The notes beneath the pieces are model-generated. The model was not told where the DNA came from. It did no database searches and saw only the letters and a list, made by a program, of their open reading frames with translations. Shown one piece after another: positions 45,590-54,248 of a stretch of 64,000 nt of DNA; the stretch's first letter is position 1; each line of letters begins with the position of its first letter. Source of the stretch: Bacillus sp. 1780r2a1 (GTDB lineage Bacteria; Bacillota; Bacilli; Bacillales; Bacillaceae_H); the NCBI GenBank assembly GCA_024134725.1, contig CP099863.1, positions 2,041,501 through 2,105,500 of the forward strand, written 5' to 3'. The translations under genes and the position numbers were made by a program.

Positions 45590-45989
45590 TTCCTTGGTTA
45601 TAAAATAAAATTCTTTGATTTAATTCAATCTCTTTATTAGTTTGGCTAGCATTAGCAAGCTGAACTTTATATTCGTTAAAGAAGAAAATAATAACGCTAT
45701 TCTAAAGGCAAGCGCAACCAGCCCGAATAGCTTTTTCCTCAACCTTACCTTCGGTCGAAGATACAAAATATTAATTATTTTCCATTTTATTCATATTTTA
45801 ATAAAGGTACAAGCCTTTCTTAGAAAAATGAGCCTTTTTGTATGATACATATAGCTCACCTTTTACCGAAAATAAATTGCGAAGCATAGTATCGTTGTAC
45901 GCTTTCATAACATATAAAGTGTTTCATAAATAACTAGGAGAAAAATGCTCAAGAAATAAGAAAAAGATACAGTTGAAGGGAGAGATTAA
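45590..45989. other. Intergenic stretch without a supportable gene
   Basis: Divergent region between the acetyltransferase gene and the 151-residue hypothetical gene. A plus-strand frame near 45642-45845 lacks a ribosome binding site and codes for an unlikely composition. Nothing else stands out. Confidence 0.5.
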
Positions 45990-46445
45990 ATGTTTGAATT
46001 ATACTACCTTGTATTGTTTACAGAAGAAGAAGGGTTAGTAGGTAGCTACCCTATTTATGTTCAAGAAAATGCGGAAGATTATTTAATTGAAAATATCCAT
46101 AACTACAGAAACTCTTTACGTTCTACAAGGGAAAAGCTATTTATGTTTAATAAGGAAACAGAACAGATTGATGATGTTACAGATAAATTTCAACACCTGT
46201 TAGAAAGAAAAGAAAAAGATAACCAAATCACAAAATGGCTTGAGGAAACACATGACGAGATGTGCAGATTAGGACAAATCAAGATTGAAAACGGTTACTT
46301 CCAACACGCCTTCATGCACTATATAGATCAAAAAAGCAATACACTTGAAGAATACTCTTACGAAGTTTGCGATGAGTATGTGATTTTTTCATACACTACA
46401 AAAGACTACATTCTAATTGGTTCTGAAAGATACAGAATTGATTAA
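45990..46445 (+). CDS. Hypothetical protein (151 aa)
   Basis: A soluble acidic protein beginning MFELYYLVLFTEEEGLVGSY and rich in Glu, Tyr and Lys, with a helical middle (LLERKEKDNQITKWLEETHDEM). No family is recognised. AAGGGAGAG precedes the ATG at seven bases, and a strong terminator follows about 70 bases after the stop, supporting a real single-gene transcript. Confidence 0.7.
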   Translation: MFELYYLVLFTEEEGLVGSYPIYVQENAEDYLIENIHNYRNSLRSTREKLFMFNKETEQIDDVTDKFQHLLERKEKDNQITKWLEETHDEMCRLGQIKIENGYFQHAFMHYIDQKSNTLEEYSYEVCDEYVIFSYTTKDYILIGSERYRID

Positions 46446-46517
46446 TCGAACATGTTATAAACTAACTTTTAGCTGTTTAATATATCATAAAATAATTTAA
46501 CAAACAGCTGCTCTTAT

Positions 46518-46563
46518 CCTAAAAAGAAAGCTTGCTAACCATTTTGGGAAGCTTTCTTTTAGG
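46518..46563. terminator. Terminator
   Basis: CCTAAAAAGAAAGCTT pairs with AAGCTTTCTTTTAGG around a 15-base loop; ends the 151-residue gene and possibly the convergent membrane protein gene. Confidence 0.75.
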
Positions 46564-46602
46564 TAATGAGGTTAACTTTATTTATTGCTTTTGCTAAGTT
46601 AC

Positions 46603-46809
46603 TCACTTACCATCTCCATCTTTATTCTCTTCTGCTATTTCTTCTTTTTCTTCATGAAATTCTTCCGTTGTGTGAGCTGATATATAGTCGAATGGAGTAT
46701 AGCAATTGTTTGGGAATTTCCTTATAATCAATGTCTGGCCAACTACAATGACAATAGGAACAACTGTAAGTGCACCAAGTAGTAACAGTGTTATATATAG
46801 TAAGATCAG
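46603..46809 (-). CDS. DUF3951-like small membrane protein, apparent CTG start (68 aa)
   Basis: One membrane helix (ILLYITLLLLGALTVVPIVIVV) followed by a cytosolic tail with NCYTPFDYISAHT, which I recognise as the TPFDYI motif of DUF3951 proteins, and a Glu-rich end. The only start-like codon before the helix is CTG at 46809, nine bases after a perfect AAGGAGG; the upstream frame has no ATG, GTG or TTG before an in-frame stop. Either CTG is used or the original start has mutated and the gene is failing. Confidence 0.6.
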   Translation of the reverse strand: MILLYITLLLLGALTVVPIVIVVGQTLIIRKFPNNCYTPFDYISAHTTEEFHEEKEEIAEENKDGDGK

Positions 46810-47118
46810 ACTCCTCTTCCTCCTTTCCCTTCAAAATTTTTATTGAAGGGTGTGTAAATTAAGCAAGTTTACGATGTGTTCGTGCTTTTTGGCTGTATCT
46901 AATGATGTCTTAACGTCATCTTTTCAGCTTCAACGTCTAATCCCTTAATAAGTAAAAGCGTTGTTATCTTTTCATCACCGGCAGAGCTGACTTATGAAGA
47001 TTTGTCCACCCTTCACTTTTTGTTTATTTTGTATAAAATCAAAGCGCTAAGGTAACATTGATAGAAATCAAAGAAAATTCACCTATAAGTTAGTTGACTC
47101 TATAAACGTTTCATGTTA
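46810..47118. other. Intergenic stretch without a supportable gene
   Basis: Upstream of the MarR gene. A short minus-strand reading near 46990-46910 looks protein-like (KITTLLLIKGLDVEAEKMTLRHH region) but has no start or ribosome site and may be a fragment. Confidence 0.35.
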
Positions 47119-47134
47119 ATTTGTATATGCAAAT
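47119..47134 (+). promoter_or_regulatory. MarR operator 1 (upstream of marR gene)
   Basis: ATTTGTATATGCAAAT, a palindrome with one mismatch pair, 19 bases upstream of the regulator's start. The same element occurs upstream of the next two genes. Confidence 0.8.
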
Positions 47135-47152
47135 GATTGAAAGGGTTGATCC

Positions 47153-47590
47153 ATGATGCACGAAGAAGAAGAAGTACTTATACATTGTTTGTACTTTACC
47201 GCAAGCAGATTTGCTCGTAATATTACAAAATTAGCTGAGGATACGTTTAATTTTGATGGAATTGCTCCTTCACACCTTTATATGATTATGACTGTAAAGT
47301 TTCACCCTGGTATTACTCAAAAAGAGCTGTGCTATAAATTGTCAATTGCTCCTTCAACAAGCACACGCTTTATTGATAAACTCGAAAAGCAAAAGCTTGT
47401 CACTAGAAAAGCTGAAGGAAAACAGACGTTTATTTCTTTAACAGATAAAGGCGAAAAGCTGTACGTCGAATTTCGAAAAGCACTAAAACAATTATTTAGT
47501 AGCTATTCTGAAGTCTTAGGTAAAGAATTCAGCGAAGACTTAAGTAAAACTCTTCATGAGGCAAGTAATAAGCTAGAAAGCAAATCGTAA
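47153..47590 (+). CDS. MarR family transcriptional regulator
   Basis: A 145-residue winged-helix regulator. The recognition region is ITQKELCYKLSIAPSTSTRFIDKLEKQKLVTRKAEGKQTFISLTDKGEKL (about 58-107), with N- and C-terminal dimerisation helices. A Cys near residue 12 and one near 64 could be redox-active. It is autoregulated in all likelihood, and its palindromic site also precedes the SDR and flavoprotein genes that follow, whose products look like quinone/electrophile defence enzymes. AAGGG precedes the ATGATG start. Confidence 0.88.
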   Translation: MMHEEEEVLIHCLYFTASRFARNITKLAEDTFNFDGIAPSHLYMIMTVKFHPGITQKELCYKLSIAPSTSTRFIDKLEKQKLVTRKAEGKQTFISLTDKGEKLYVEFRKALKQLFSSYSEVLGKEFSEDLSKTLHEASNKLESKS

Positions 47591-47605
47591 TTTTTTTACC
47601 TTTTC

Positions 47606-47621
47606 ATTTGCATATACAAAT
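47606..47621 (+). promoter_or_regulatory. MarR operator 2 (upstream of the SDR-like gene)
   Basis: ATTTGCATATACAAAT, 24 bases before the SDR-like start; the mirror of operator 1. Confidence 0.8.
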
Positions 47622-47645
47622 AAAGTGATGAGGAGGTTTTAAACT

Positions 47646-48293
47646 ATGTCTGAAAAAGTATTATTAATTGTAGGTGCTGGGCCAGGAATTAGCCTAACAG
47701 CCGCAAAGAAATTTGGAGAAAAAGGCTTTAAAATTGCCTTAATTTCTCGAAGTAACCAATCACTACAAGAGTATGTGAACGAATTAAAAAATGACGGCAT
47801 TACTGCTCAAGGTTTCCCTGGAGATGCCTCTTCAGAAGAATCGTTAAAAGCAGCTATTAAACAAGTACTTACTACTTTTGGCAACGTAGATGTTTTATTA
47901 TACAATGCTGCTGCTGGACAGCCTGGCGTACCAACAACTCTTAGTACAAACCAGCTAATAGAAGATTTTAAAGTGAGCGTAGCTGGAGCTCTAACTAGTG
48001 TTAAAGAAGTTCTTCCGTTGATGAAGAACGGTGCTATCATATTAACTGGTGGCGGATTAGCTTTAGAACCCTATGCAGGGTATGCTTCATTAGCAATTGG
48101 AAAAGCAGGTATTCGCAACTTAGCCTATAGCCTTCATCAAGAGTTACAACCAAAGAGTATATATGTTGGAACGCTTACAATCAAAGGTTTTGTTAAAGAA
48201 GGAACCTATTTCTCTCCTGAGAATATCGCCCAGGCTTTTTACGAAATGTATGAGAAACAAGATCAAGTTGAAGTTGTTTACGAAGAGAAATAA
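47646..48293 (+). CDS. Atypical SDR-family protein in the MarR regulon
   Basis: A 215-residue Rossmann protein with GAGPGIS (about 10-16) and NAAA in place of NNAG. The segment GYASLAIGKAGIRNLAY aligns with the active site, but the position four before the Lys is Leu rather than Tyr, and the catalytic Ser region reads LTGGG, so the usual Ser-Tyr-Lys chemistry is absent or rearranged. It may still bind NAD(P). AGGAGG precedes the ATG. The MarR-type palindrome lies in front. Confidence 0.8.
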   Translation: MSEKVLLIVGAGPGISLTAAKKFGEKGFKIALISRSNQSLQEYVNELKNDGITAQGFPGDASSEESLKAAIKQVLTTFGNVDVLLYNAAAGQPGVPTTLSTNQLIEDFKVSVAGALTSVKEVLPLMKNGAIILTGGGLALEPYAGYASLAIGKAGIRNLAYSLHQELQPKSIYVGTLTIKGFVKEGTYFSPENIAQAFYEMYEKQDQVEVVYEEK

Positions 48294-48308
48294 TTTTTTT
48301 GCATTTTA

Positions 48309-48324
48309 ATTTGTATATACAAAT
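48309..48324 (+). promoter_or_regulatory. MarR operator 3 (upstream of the NAD(P)H oxidoreductase gene)
   Basis: ATTTGTATATACAAAT, a perfect 16-base palindrome, 19 bases before the start of the oxidoreductase gene. Confidence 0.85.
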
Positions 48325-48343
48325 ATTAAAGGAGCTGCACATA

Positions 48344-48862
48344 ATGAAAAAAACATTAGTTATTTTAGCACACCCTAATCTAAAGGATTCTATTATTAAT
48401 AAAGCATGGAAAAATCGTCTTGCAAAAGAATCAAATATAACAATTCATGACTTGTATGAAAAATACCCTGATGGTCACATTGATGTCGCCTATGAGCAAC
48501 AACTACTTTTAAATCATGAAAAAATCGTTTTCCAATTTCCTTTCTACTGGTACAGCAGCCCTTCACTATTAAAAGAATGGCAAGATGTAGTTCTAACTTA
48601 TGGCTGGGCATATGGTTCTGAAGGAACAAAGCTACACGGAAAAGAATTTATGTTAGCTATTTCAACAGGCGGTCCAGAGGAAGCTTATCAAGCTGGAGGA
48701 TATAACGCATATAGTATGAGTGAATTAACAAAGCCATTCCAAGCAATGGCTAATCTAACAGGAATGAAATTTTTGCCTACGTTTACTATTCATGGCGTAC
48801 GGGTACTAACAGAAGAGGAAGTGCAAGAGAGCGCAGAGAAGTTTGTGCGTCATTTACAGTGA
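48344..48862 (+). CDS. NAD(P)H-dependent oxidoreductase (flavodoxin-like, MdaB/KefF/YwrO type)
   Basis: A 172-residue flavodoxin-fold enzyme. KKTLVILAHPNLKDSIINKAW forms the FMN phosphate loop, FQFPFYWYSSPSLLKEWQDVV (about 62-82) and STGGPEEAYQAGGYN are hallmarks of quinone reductases of this type. It should reduce quinones by two electrons. A longer frame exists, but the ATG at 48344 follows AAGGAG and lies downstream of the operator. Confidence 0.9.
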   Translation: MKKTLVILAHPNLKDSIINKAWKNRLAKESNITIHDLYEKYPDGHIDVAYEQQLLLNHEKIVFQFPFYWYSSPSLLKEWQDVVLTYGWAYGSEGTKLHGKEFMLAISTGGPEEAYQAGGYNAYSMSELTKPFQAMANLTGMKFLPTFTIHGVRVLTEEEVQESAEKFVRHLQ

Positions 48863-49267
48863 TTCACAAAAATTAACTCACTATATCAATAAGATGATTT
48901 TATGTATTCTTAAAACAATAAATCATCTATTAGCTGGGATAGTTCTACGCTTTAGGTTCTTGTTATAAAAACACCTCTTCATATTGAGTATAATTACATG
49001 TTTTAACTGCTGGTAGCTAAATATTCCTTGTGAATATAGATACACTAAAAAAGGTATTTTTCGCTATAGTAATATGATAAGATGAAACAAGCACAAAGGG
49101 ATTTGTTTTAAAATTTAATAACGTGAAACCTGCATGTACACTAAATTTAAAAGCAGAAAAAGCCTTTAAATCAAAGGCTTTTTTTCTTTATAAGAAAATA
49201 GCTATTTTTTTGTCTATAAAATGAAAACTTGTTGATAGCCATCACTTGTATAAGGAGATAGTAAACG
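48863..49267. other. Intergenic stretch
   Basis: No gene of convincing quality. It includes a terminator hairpin (49157-49186) for an unseen or upstream transcript and several AT-rich hairpins. Confidence 0.5.
49157..49186 (+). terminator. Terminator-like hairpin upstream of the RsbR-like gene
   Basis: AAAAAGCCTTT pairs with AAAGGCTTTTT around a five-base loop, with a T-run. It probably insulates the RsbR-like gene. Confidence 0.65.
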
Positions 49268-50113
49268 ATGCATAGAAATGATAAATTGTACGATTTTTTA
49301 GTTGAACGCACATGGTCTTTGACTGAAAAATGGTATGAATCCTTAGATAAAGAAAATTCATTAGGTGTATATGCTTCAAGTGACCCACTCGTGATTGACC
49401 AAGTAAAACAGCAAAATCATGAGTTTCACACTCGATTTTGTAAAATCTTTGATAATAATGAATCAAGTGAACAATTTTCTATCCATTTCGATGAATGGAT
49501 TAGTGCAATTTCAAAAGACGAAGAACATTTAAATACCCCGATCGACCTCATTTTACATGAGTTTTTTGTTACGCAAAATCAGTATTTAGATCTGATTGAA
49601 GAATTCGTTCGGACAAGCAGTGAAAGCTATTCACAAGAAACAATCAACAGGTGGAATCGTGTTATTATTAAAAATTTTAACTACGTTATGACTGTATTCA
49701 CTAGGGAGTACCATGCACATTCCCAAATACGCTTGAAGGCTCAGCAAGAATTAATTATAGAATTGAGCTCACCTATCATTTCATTAAGCTCAAGCTTAGC
49801 TCTACTCCCTATTGTAGGTGAGATTGATACCGGCCGCGCTAAGTTTATCCTTGAAAATACTTTAAACCAGTGTGTAGATAAGGGGATTCGTCACCTTTTA
49901 CTTGATTTATCCGGAGTAGTCGTTATTGATACAATGGTTGCTCATCAAATCTTCCAATTAGTTGAATCATTAAGCTTAATTGGTGTAAAAGCAACATTAT
50001 CAGGCATTCGACCTGAAATTGCACAAACAGCTATTCAAATCGGAATTGATTTCAGTAAAGTGTCCATTGTATCTAGTCTAGAACAAGCAATTGCGGCATC
50101 CAAAACATATTAA
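49268..50113 (+). CDS. RsbR-type stressosome protein (non-haem globin-like N-domain plus STAS)
   Basis: A 281-residue RsbR paralogue. The N-terminal half is helical, as in RsbR co-antagonists (globin-like sensor). The C-terminal STAS domain (about 165-278) contains SSPIISLSSSLALLPIVGEIDTGRA, with Thr in the position of RsbRA Thr171, and DLSGVVVIDTMVAHQ, with Thr matching Thr205. These are the sites phosphorylated by RsbT. It would join the stressosome that controls SigB. No RsbS or RsbT genes are adjacent. AAGGAGA precedes the ATG. Confidence 0.9.
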   Translation: MHRNDKLYDFLVERTWSLTEKWYESLDKENSLGVYASSDPLVIDQVKQQNHEFHTRFCKIFDNNESSEQFSIHFDEWISAISKDEEHLNTPIDLILHEFFVTQNQYLDLIEEFVRTSSESYSQETINRWNRVIIKNFNYVMTVFTREYHAHSQIRLKAQQELIIELSSPIISLSSSLALLPIVGEIDTGRAKFILENTLNQCVDKGIRHLLLDLSGVVVIDTMVAHQIFQLVESLSLIGVKATLSGIRPEIAQTAIQIGIDFSKVSIVSSLEQAIAASKTY

Positions 50114-50142
50114 TCTATAAACTTGTATTGCTACTATACTTG

Positions 50143-50169
50143 TCCAGAAAAGGTTGAATCTTTTCTGGA
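50143..50169 (+). terminator. Hairpin after the RsbR-like gene
   Basis: TCCAGAAAAG pairs with CTTTTCTGGA; T-tail is weak. Confidence 0.45.
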
Positions 50170-50201
50170 TGACATTATTAATCAGTTTTCATTAGAGTCT
50201 A

Positions 50202-50364
50202 CTATTTCTTTAAAATAATTACTGCATTTGATAACCCTTTATTAGTATCTAAGTATATTTTTATATTCTCTTTCATCTCAGCTTTACTAATTAAAGCTTT
50301 TCCCTTTGTCTCTGGGCTGTCCGAGAAAGCACCCAGTAATAAATAATATGGTAAGCTCAGGTTA
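50202..50364 (-). pseudogene. Possible gene remnant (C-terminal fragment)
   Basis: A minus-strand open stretch of about 54 codons reads like a genuine protein end (LLLGAFSDSPETKGKAL, then SKAEMKENIKIYLDT and a Lys-Lys stop) but has no start codon or ribosome site and an in-frame stop just upstream. It may be the tail of a decayed gene. No family is recognised. Confidence 0.3.
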
Positions 50365-50536
50365 GATTACTTCAGTATTATCACCCTTTCCTATAGTCTA
50401 TATACCATCAATTCACATGGCATATTCCAATACAGACATTTCTAGTGCACCATAACAATAACGTAGTGAAAGTGAAAATCCATGACTACGGGGACCTTTA
50501 TTTTGTCATTACATACTATATAAACTCTTCTATAAT

Positions 50537-50578
50537 AAAAAAGTCCCAGAACGATTAAATCAGTTCTGGGGCTTTTTT
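50537..50578 (-). terminator. Terminator after the uncharacterised pentose-linked gene, copy 2
   Basis: AAAAAAGtCCCAGAAC pairs with GTTCTGGGgCTTTTTT (one mismatch), ten-base loop; T-run on both strands. Confidence 0.75.
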
Positions 50579-50610
50579 ACAAAAGAGAGTGAAAGCACTA
50601 CATCTTTCTT

Positions 50611-51087
50611 TTAGATAGGAGCTTGCTCTACATCTATTGTTTTCAACTCTAATAATTTCTTTAAGAATGTTGTGATGTTTTCATTCTCTTCATTCGTTTC
50701 TACTTTTGAGTTATCCTTTTCATATTTAGTAAGAAATTGGAGGATTGCTTCTCTGTAAGCATTTGTTTTGATTAGCCAGTCACTTAAAAGATGTTTGGTT
50801 GCTTTAAATTCTTCTTCATTTTTAACACCAAACAAACTTTGCATCTCTGGTTCCTTTAACTTCATTGACTGAAAGTTTTCACTCATAACAAGGCAAAAAT
50901 AGTTTTGTTGAAGATCATAGTATTTATGTTCTTCTAATAGGAAATAATCAATTTCAAACTTAACTCCATAGTATGGCTGGGATGCAGTTGGAAGATGAAG
51001 TTTGTTAATCTTAATATTCTCTACTGAATCTATATATACTTCTAAACCGTGGGTAGTCTTAATTGCTTTACTACTTAATAAATCCAT
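50611..51087 (-). CDS. Uncharacterised protein linked to pentose-phosphate genes (family member 2)
   Basis: A 158-residue paralogue of the product at 33616-34110 (shared HGLEVYID, IDYFLLEEHKYY, MSE.., SLFGVK, LSDWLIKT). It follows tal2 by about 110 bases and is on the same strand as tal2 and zwf2. The ATG at 51087 is nine bases after AAGGAG; an in-frame ATG upstream overlaps the site. The recurrence next to zwf and tal genes suggests a role tied to this pathway. A terminator follows. Confidence 0.8.
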   Translation of the reverse strand: MDLLSSKAIKTTHGLEVYIDSVENIKINKLHLPTASQPYYGVKFEIDYFLLEEHKYYDLQQNYFCLVMSENFQSMKLKEPEMQSLFGVKNEEEFKATKHLLSDWLIKTNAYREAILQFLTKYEKDNSKVETNEENENITTFLKKLLELKTIDVEQAPI

Positions 51088-51196
51088 ACTATTTAACTCC
51101 TTCTTCATGTTAATATCTATTTAATAAGAAGGAACGTTAGCAAGTCCTAACCAGCTAACGCTCCTTCCATTGCATAAACAATTTTAGCTAGCGCAA

Positions 51197-51865
51197 TTAG
51201 TTCTTAACAGCCTTTTTCCAGTCAGCTGCAAATTTTTCGATTCCTTGCTCAGTTAAAGGATGTTTCACTAATTGTTCAATGACAGCATATGGAATTGTTG
51301 CGATATGAGCTCCAGCAAGCGCTACACGCGTCACATGGTCTGGATGTCTGACAGAAGCGGCAATAATTTGCGAATCAATATTTTGTACGCGGAACAACTC
51401 TGCAATCTTCGTTACAAGATGAACACCGTCTTCTGAAATATCATCTAAACGCCCTAAGAATGGCGATACATATGTAGCACCTGCACGGGCTGCTAAAAGT
51501 GCCTGATTCACAGTAAAGATAAGTGTTACATTTGTTTTTACGTCTTTTTTCGAAAGGTAACGTGTTGCTTCTAGACCAGGGATTGTCATTGGAAGTTTAA
51601 TGGTAATGTTTTTATCTCCGCCGTTAATTTTAATTAATTCTTCAGCTTGCGCAATCATATCTTCTGCTGTTTCAGCGTCTGGTGTTACTTCTGCCGAAAC
51701 TGATTCTACTTCAGGTACTATTTTTAGAATTTCCTCAATGCGATCTTCAAATTTTACGCCTTCTTTTGCGACTAAAGATGGATTGGTTGTCACACCGGAT
51801 AAAACGCCTACTTTATATGCTTTTTTAATATCCTCAATGTTGGCCGTATCAATAAAAAATTTCAT
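51197..51865 (-). CDS. Transaldolase, small FSA/TalC-type (copy 2)
   Basis: A 222-residue near twin of the transaldolase at 27139-27807, with the same length and only scattered substitutions (for example [11 protein letters not shown] for [11 protein letters not shown]). The Schiff-base Lys lies in [14 protein letters not shown] precedes the ATG. It is 264 bases downstream of zwf2, so it may have its own promoter. Confidence 0.93.
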   Translation of the reverse strand: MKFFIDTANIEDIKKAYKVGVLSGVTTNPSLVAKEGVKFEDRIEEILKIVPEVESVSAEVTPDAETAEDMIAQAEELIKINGGDKNITIKLPMTIPGLEATRYLSKKDVKTNVTLIFTVNQALLAARAGATYVSPFLGRLDDISEDGVHLVTKIAELFRVQNIDSQIIAASVRHPDHVTRVALAGAHIATIPYAVIEQLVKHPLTEQGIEKFAADWKKAVKN

Positions 51866-52129
51866 AGTTGCATTCCTCCATTAAATTCTTTTTTAGCTAG
51901 CATAAGCCTGTCTATGTCCTTTTCCCTCATATTTCTTAATTTAATCACGTATTAGGTGATATGTTTTTAGTTAGTTAAATAACATTTTCTATCGTGAATT
52001 CAAACCATTGTATGTCCTACGCTTCTGACGCTTGAAACGTGTCAATAGATATTATTTTCTCCCTGGGTCCTTATCATGCCCATCGCAGAGAGGTTTCTTT
52101 CTTATAGAGTGTATACTTTGCTAAAAATT

Positions 52130-53620
52130 TCACTCTTTCGAAGTTGAAATGTAATCTTCATCTAACCACCATTTAAATCCATTTGCGTTCAGTAAACGAT
52201 TTGTTTCCTCAGGACCATAAGAACCTGATTTATAAGAATAAAGGGGTAAAAGATTTTCTTCGAAAGCTTCTAATATTGGCTGCACCCATTTCCAAGACAT
52301 CTCAACCTCATCCCAGTGAGCAAAGAAAGTAGGATCTCCGCAAAAAGCATCAAAAATTAACCGTTCATAAGCTTCAGGAACATCCTGTTGATCCAATGAG
52401 AAATTTACTCTTACAGGTTCAAGTTCGCCGTTATTTAATGGATTTTTACTGTTAAGCTGTATAGAAACCTGCTCATGTGGATTAATTTCAATAATTAATA
52501 AATTAGGTGCCAGGTTTCTTTTTTCAGTCACGTGCAAATATTTTAATGAGTTTTTGAATTCAATCACAACGCGAGTAGATTTGGTTTTCATTCTTTTTCC
52601 TGTACGAATGTAAAACGGTACTTCCGTCCAAAATGGATTATCAATCCACAGTCTGGCCGCTACAAACGTATCAGTTTGTGAAGACGTGGCAACACCAGGT
52701 TCTTCTTTATATCCATCTACAAACTGCTCTTGAACTTCTCCATCACTATACTGACCGCGAATAACATGCATACCTACGTCTTCTTTCTTTATAAGGCGAA
52801 GTGACTCCATTACTTTTCTCTTTTCATCACGAATCTCTTCTGAATTAATTCTTTTTGGTAGATGCATAGCCGTCATCATTACGAGTTGCAACAGATGATT
52901 CTGAACCATATCTCGAATTGCGCCTGCTTGATCATAATAACCAGCTCTTTCTTCTACTCCTACCGTTTCGCTTGCCGTAATTTGGATATTAGCAATATGT
53001 TTGTTATTCCATAATGATTGAAGTATGGGATTCGCAAATTCTAAAGCCTCCAAGTTTTGAACCATTGACTTTCCAAGATAATGGTCAATGCGGTAAATTT
53101 CCTCTTCTTTAAATACTTGACTTAATTTTAGGTTTAAATCTTGGGCCGATTTCAAATCATGTCCAAAGGGCTTTTCAATTATCAGACGCTTCCATCCTCG
53201 CGTAGAACCTAACCCACTATCCTTAATGTTTAATGCAATAAGGTCAAAAAAGTCTGGTCCTACTGATAGATAAAACATTCGATTTTCTGGAATTTCCAAA
53301 TCTTTTTCACGTTGTTGAACGAGATTTAACAAATTCTTATAATCTTCTGCTTTTGTTGCATCTAAGGCTATATAGCTAAAATAACCCATAAAATGATCTA
53401 TACTTGAACGACCATCTACCGATTGTCGAGAAAAAGTTTCTACTGACTCTCTTACTAGGCTTTGAAAATCAGCATCAGACATCTCTTCTCTCCCCGACCC
53501 AATAATAGAAATTGGCTGGGGTATTTTCTGACTTAAGAATAAATTATATAAAGCCGGTAATATCTTTCTTTTAGCTAAATCTCCTGTAGCTCCAAATAAA
53601 ACAAAAGTCATTGAGTCCAT
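52130..53620 (-). CDS. Glucose-6-phosphate 1-dehydrogenase (copy 2)
   Basis: A 496-residue paralogue of the zwf product at 30883-32385 with the same motifs: [16 protein letters not shown] and [13 protein letters not shown]. The two differ in many positions, so the duplication is not recent. AAAGGAG precedes the ATG. Unlike zwf copy 1, no GTTAC-N5-GTAAC dyad is present in the 300 bases upstream, so the two copies are probably regulated differently. Confidence 0.96.
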   Translation of the reverse strand: MDSMTFVLFGATGDLAKRKILPALYNLFLSQKIPQPISIIGSGREEMSDADFQSLVRESVETFSRQSVDGRSSIDHFMGYFSYIALDATKAEDYKNLLNLVQQREKDLEIPENRMFYLSVGPDFFDLIALNIKDSGLGSTRGWKRLIIEKPFGHDLKSAQDLNLKLSQVFKEEEIYRIDHYLGKSMVQNLEALEFANPILQSLWNNKHIANIQITASETVGVEERAGYYDQAGAIRDMVQNHLLQLVMMTAMHLPKRINSEEIRDEKRKVMESLRLIKKEDVGMHVIRGQYSDGEVQEQFVDGYKEEPGVATSSQTDTFVAARLWIDNPFWTEVPFYIRTGKRMKTKSTRVVIEFKNSLKYLHVTEKRNLAPNLLIIEINPHEQVSIQLNSKNPLNNGELEPVRVNFSLDQQDVPEAYERLIFDAFCGDPTFFAHWDEVEMSWKWVQPILEAFEENLLPLYSYKSGSYGPEETNRLLNANGFKWWLDEDYISTSKE

Positions 53621-54248
53621 TGCCTATACTCCTTTTAGTATGTAAAATTCTTCACGTACGACAAAATAATTCATATCCAATAAGTAATATCTAAACATTA
53701 ATCATCTGTATTATGAGGACATATTATTCATTGATGTCAGCATATGTACGTACTGTTCATTATTATATTTTTTACGATGTAGGATATTATGAACAAGAAA
53801 GAACTAAATATACTTTGCTTGCTAGTGCGCAAAGAATGCTTCTTTACATAACGTCCATAGTAGAAGTATGTATACCTATAAAAAGTGTAAACTCTTTCAC
53901 TTGAATTTACTCTGCCTTTATAATACGTGCCTTTCATAAAGGGAGAAAAAATTAGCTCCTATTCCTTGTGTACATAGATAAGTGCTTATGTCTACCTTAA
54001 TAAGCTACATGTTCTCCGACATTAATGATTAATACATGTCTCTGCTTTCATTATTCACATGCTATATGTAAATTAGTTACGATAATAATTTTTCTTGGAA
54101 CGTGTAAAAGACATCCTATATATAGCACGTCTTTTAGCTTTTAAATGGTCGCATAGCAGAGTGTTATTCTAGCTTTCATATTCGGGGTGTCAGATAGTAA
54201 AAAGTATTTAATCATAACATTAGATATTTTTTAATGACATTTTAATCC
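53621..54248. other. Long intergenic stretch upstream of zwf2
   Basis: No gene I can support. It contains TACGTA-rich palindromes (around 53655-53662 and 53746-53753), a half-match to the regulon dyad near 54076, and a hairpin AAAAGAC/GTCTTTT (54107-54137). Short frames on both strands lack ribosome sites. Confidence 0.5.

Noticed and set aside
45642-45845. 67-codon plus-strand frame in the 45.6-46.0 kb gap
   Set aside because: No ribosome site, no neighbouring partner and a composition unlike real proteins of this genome.
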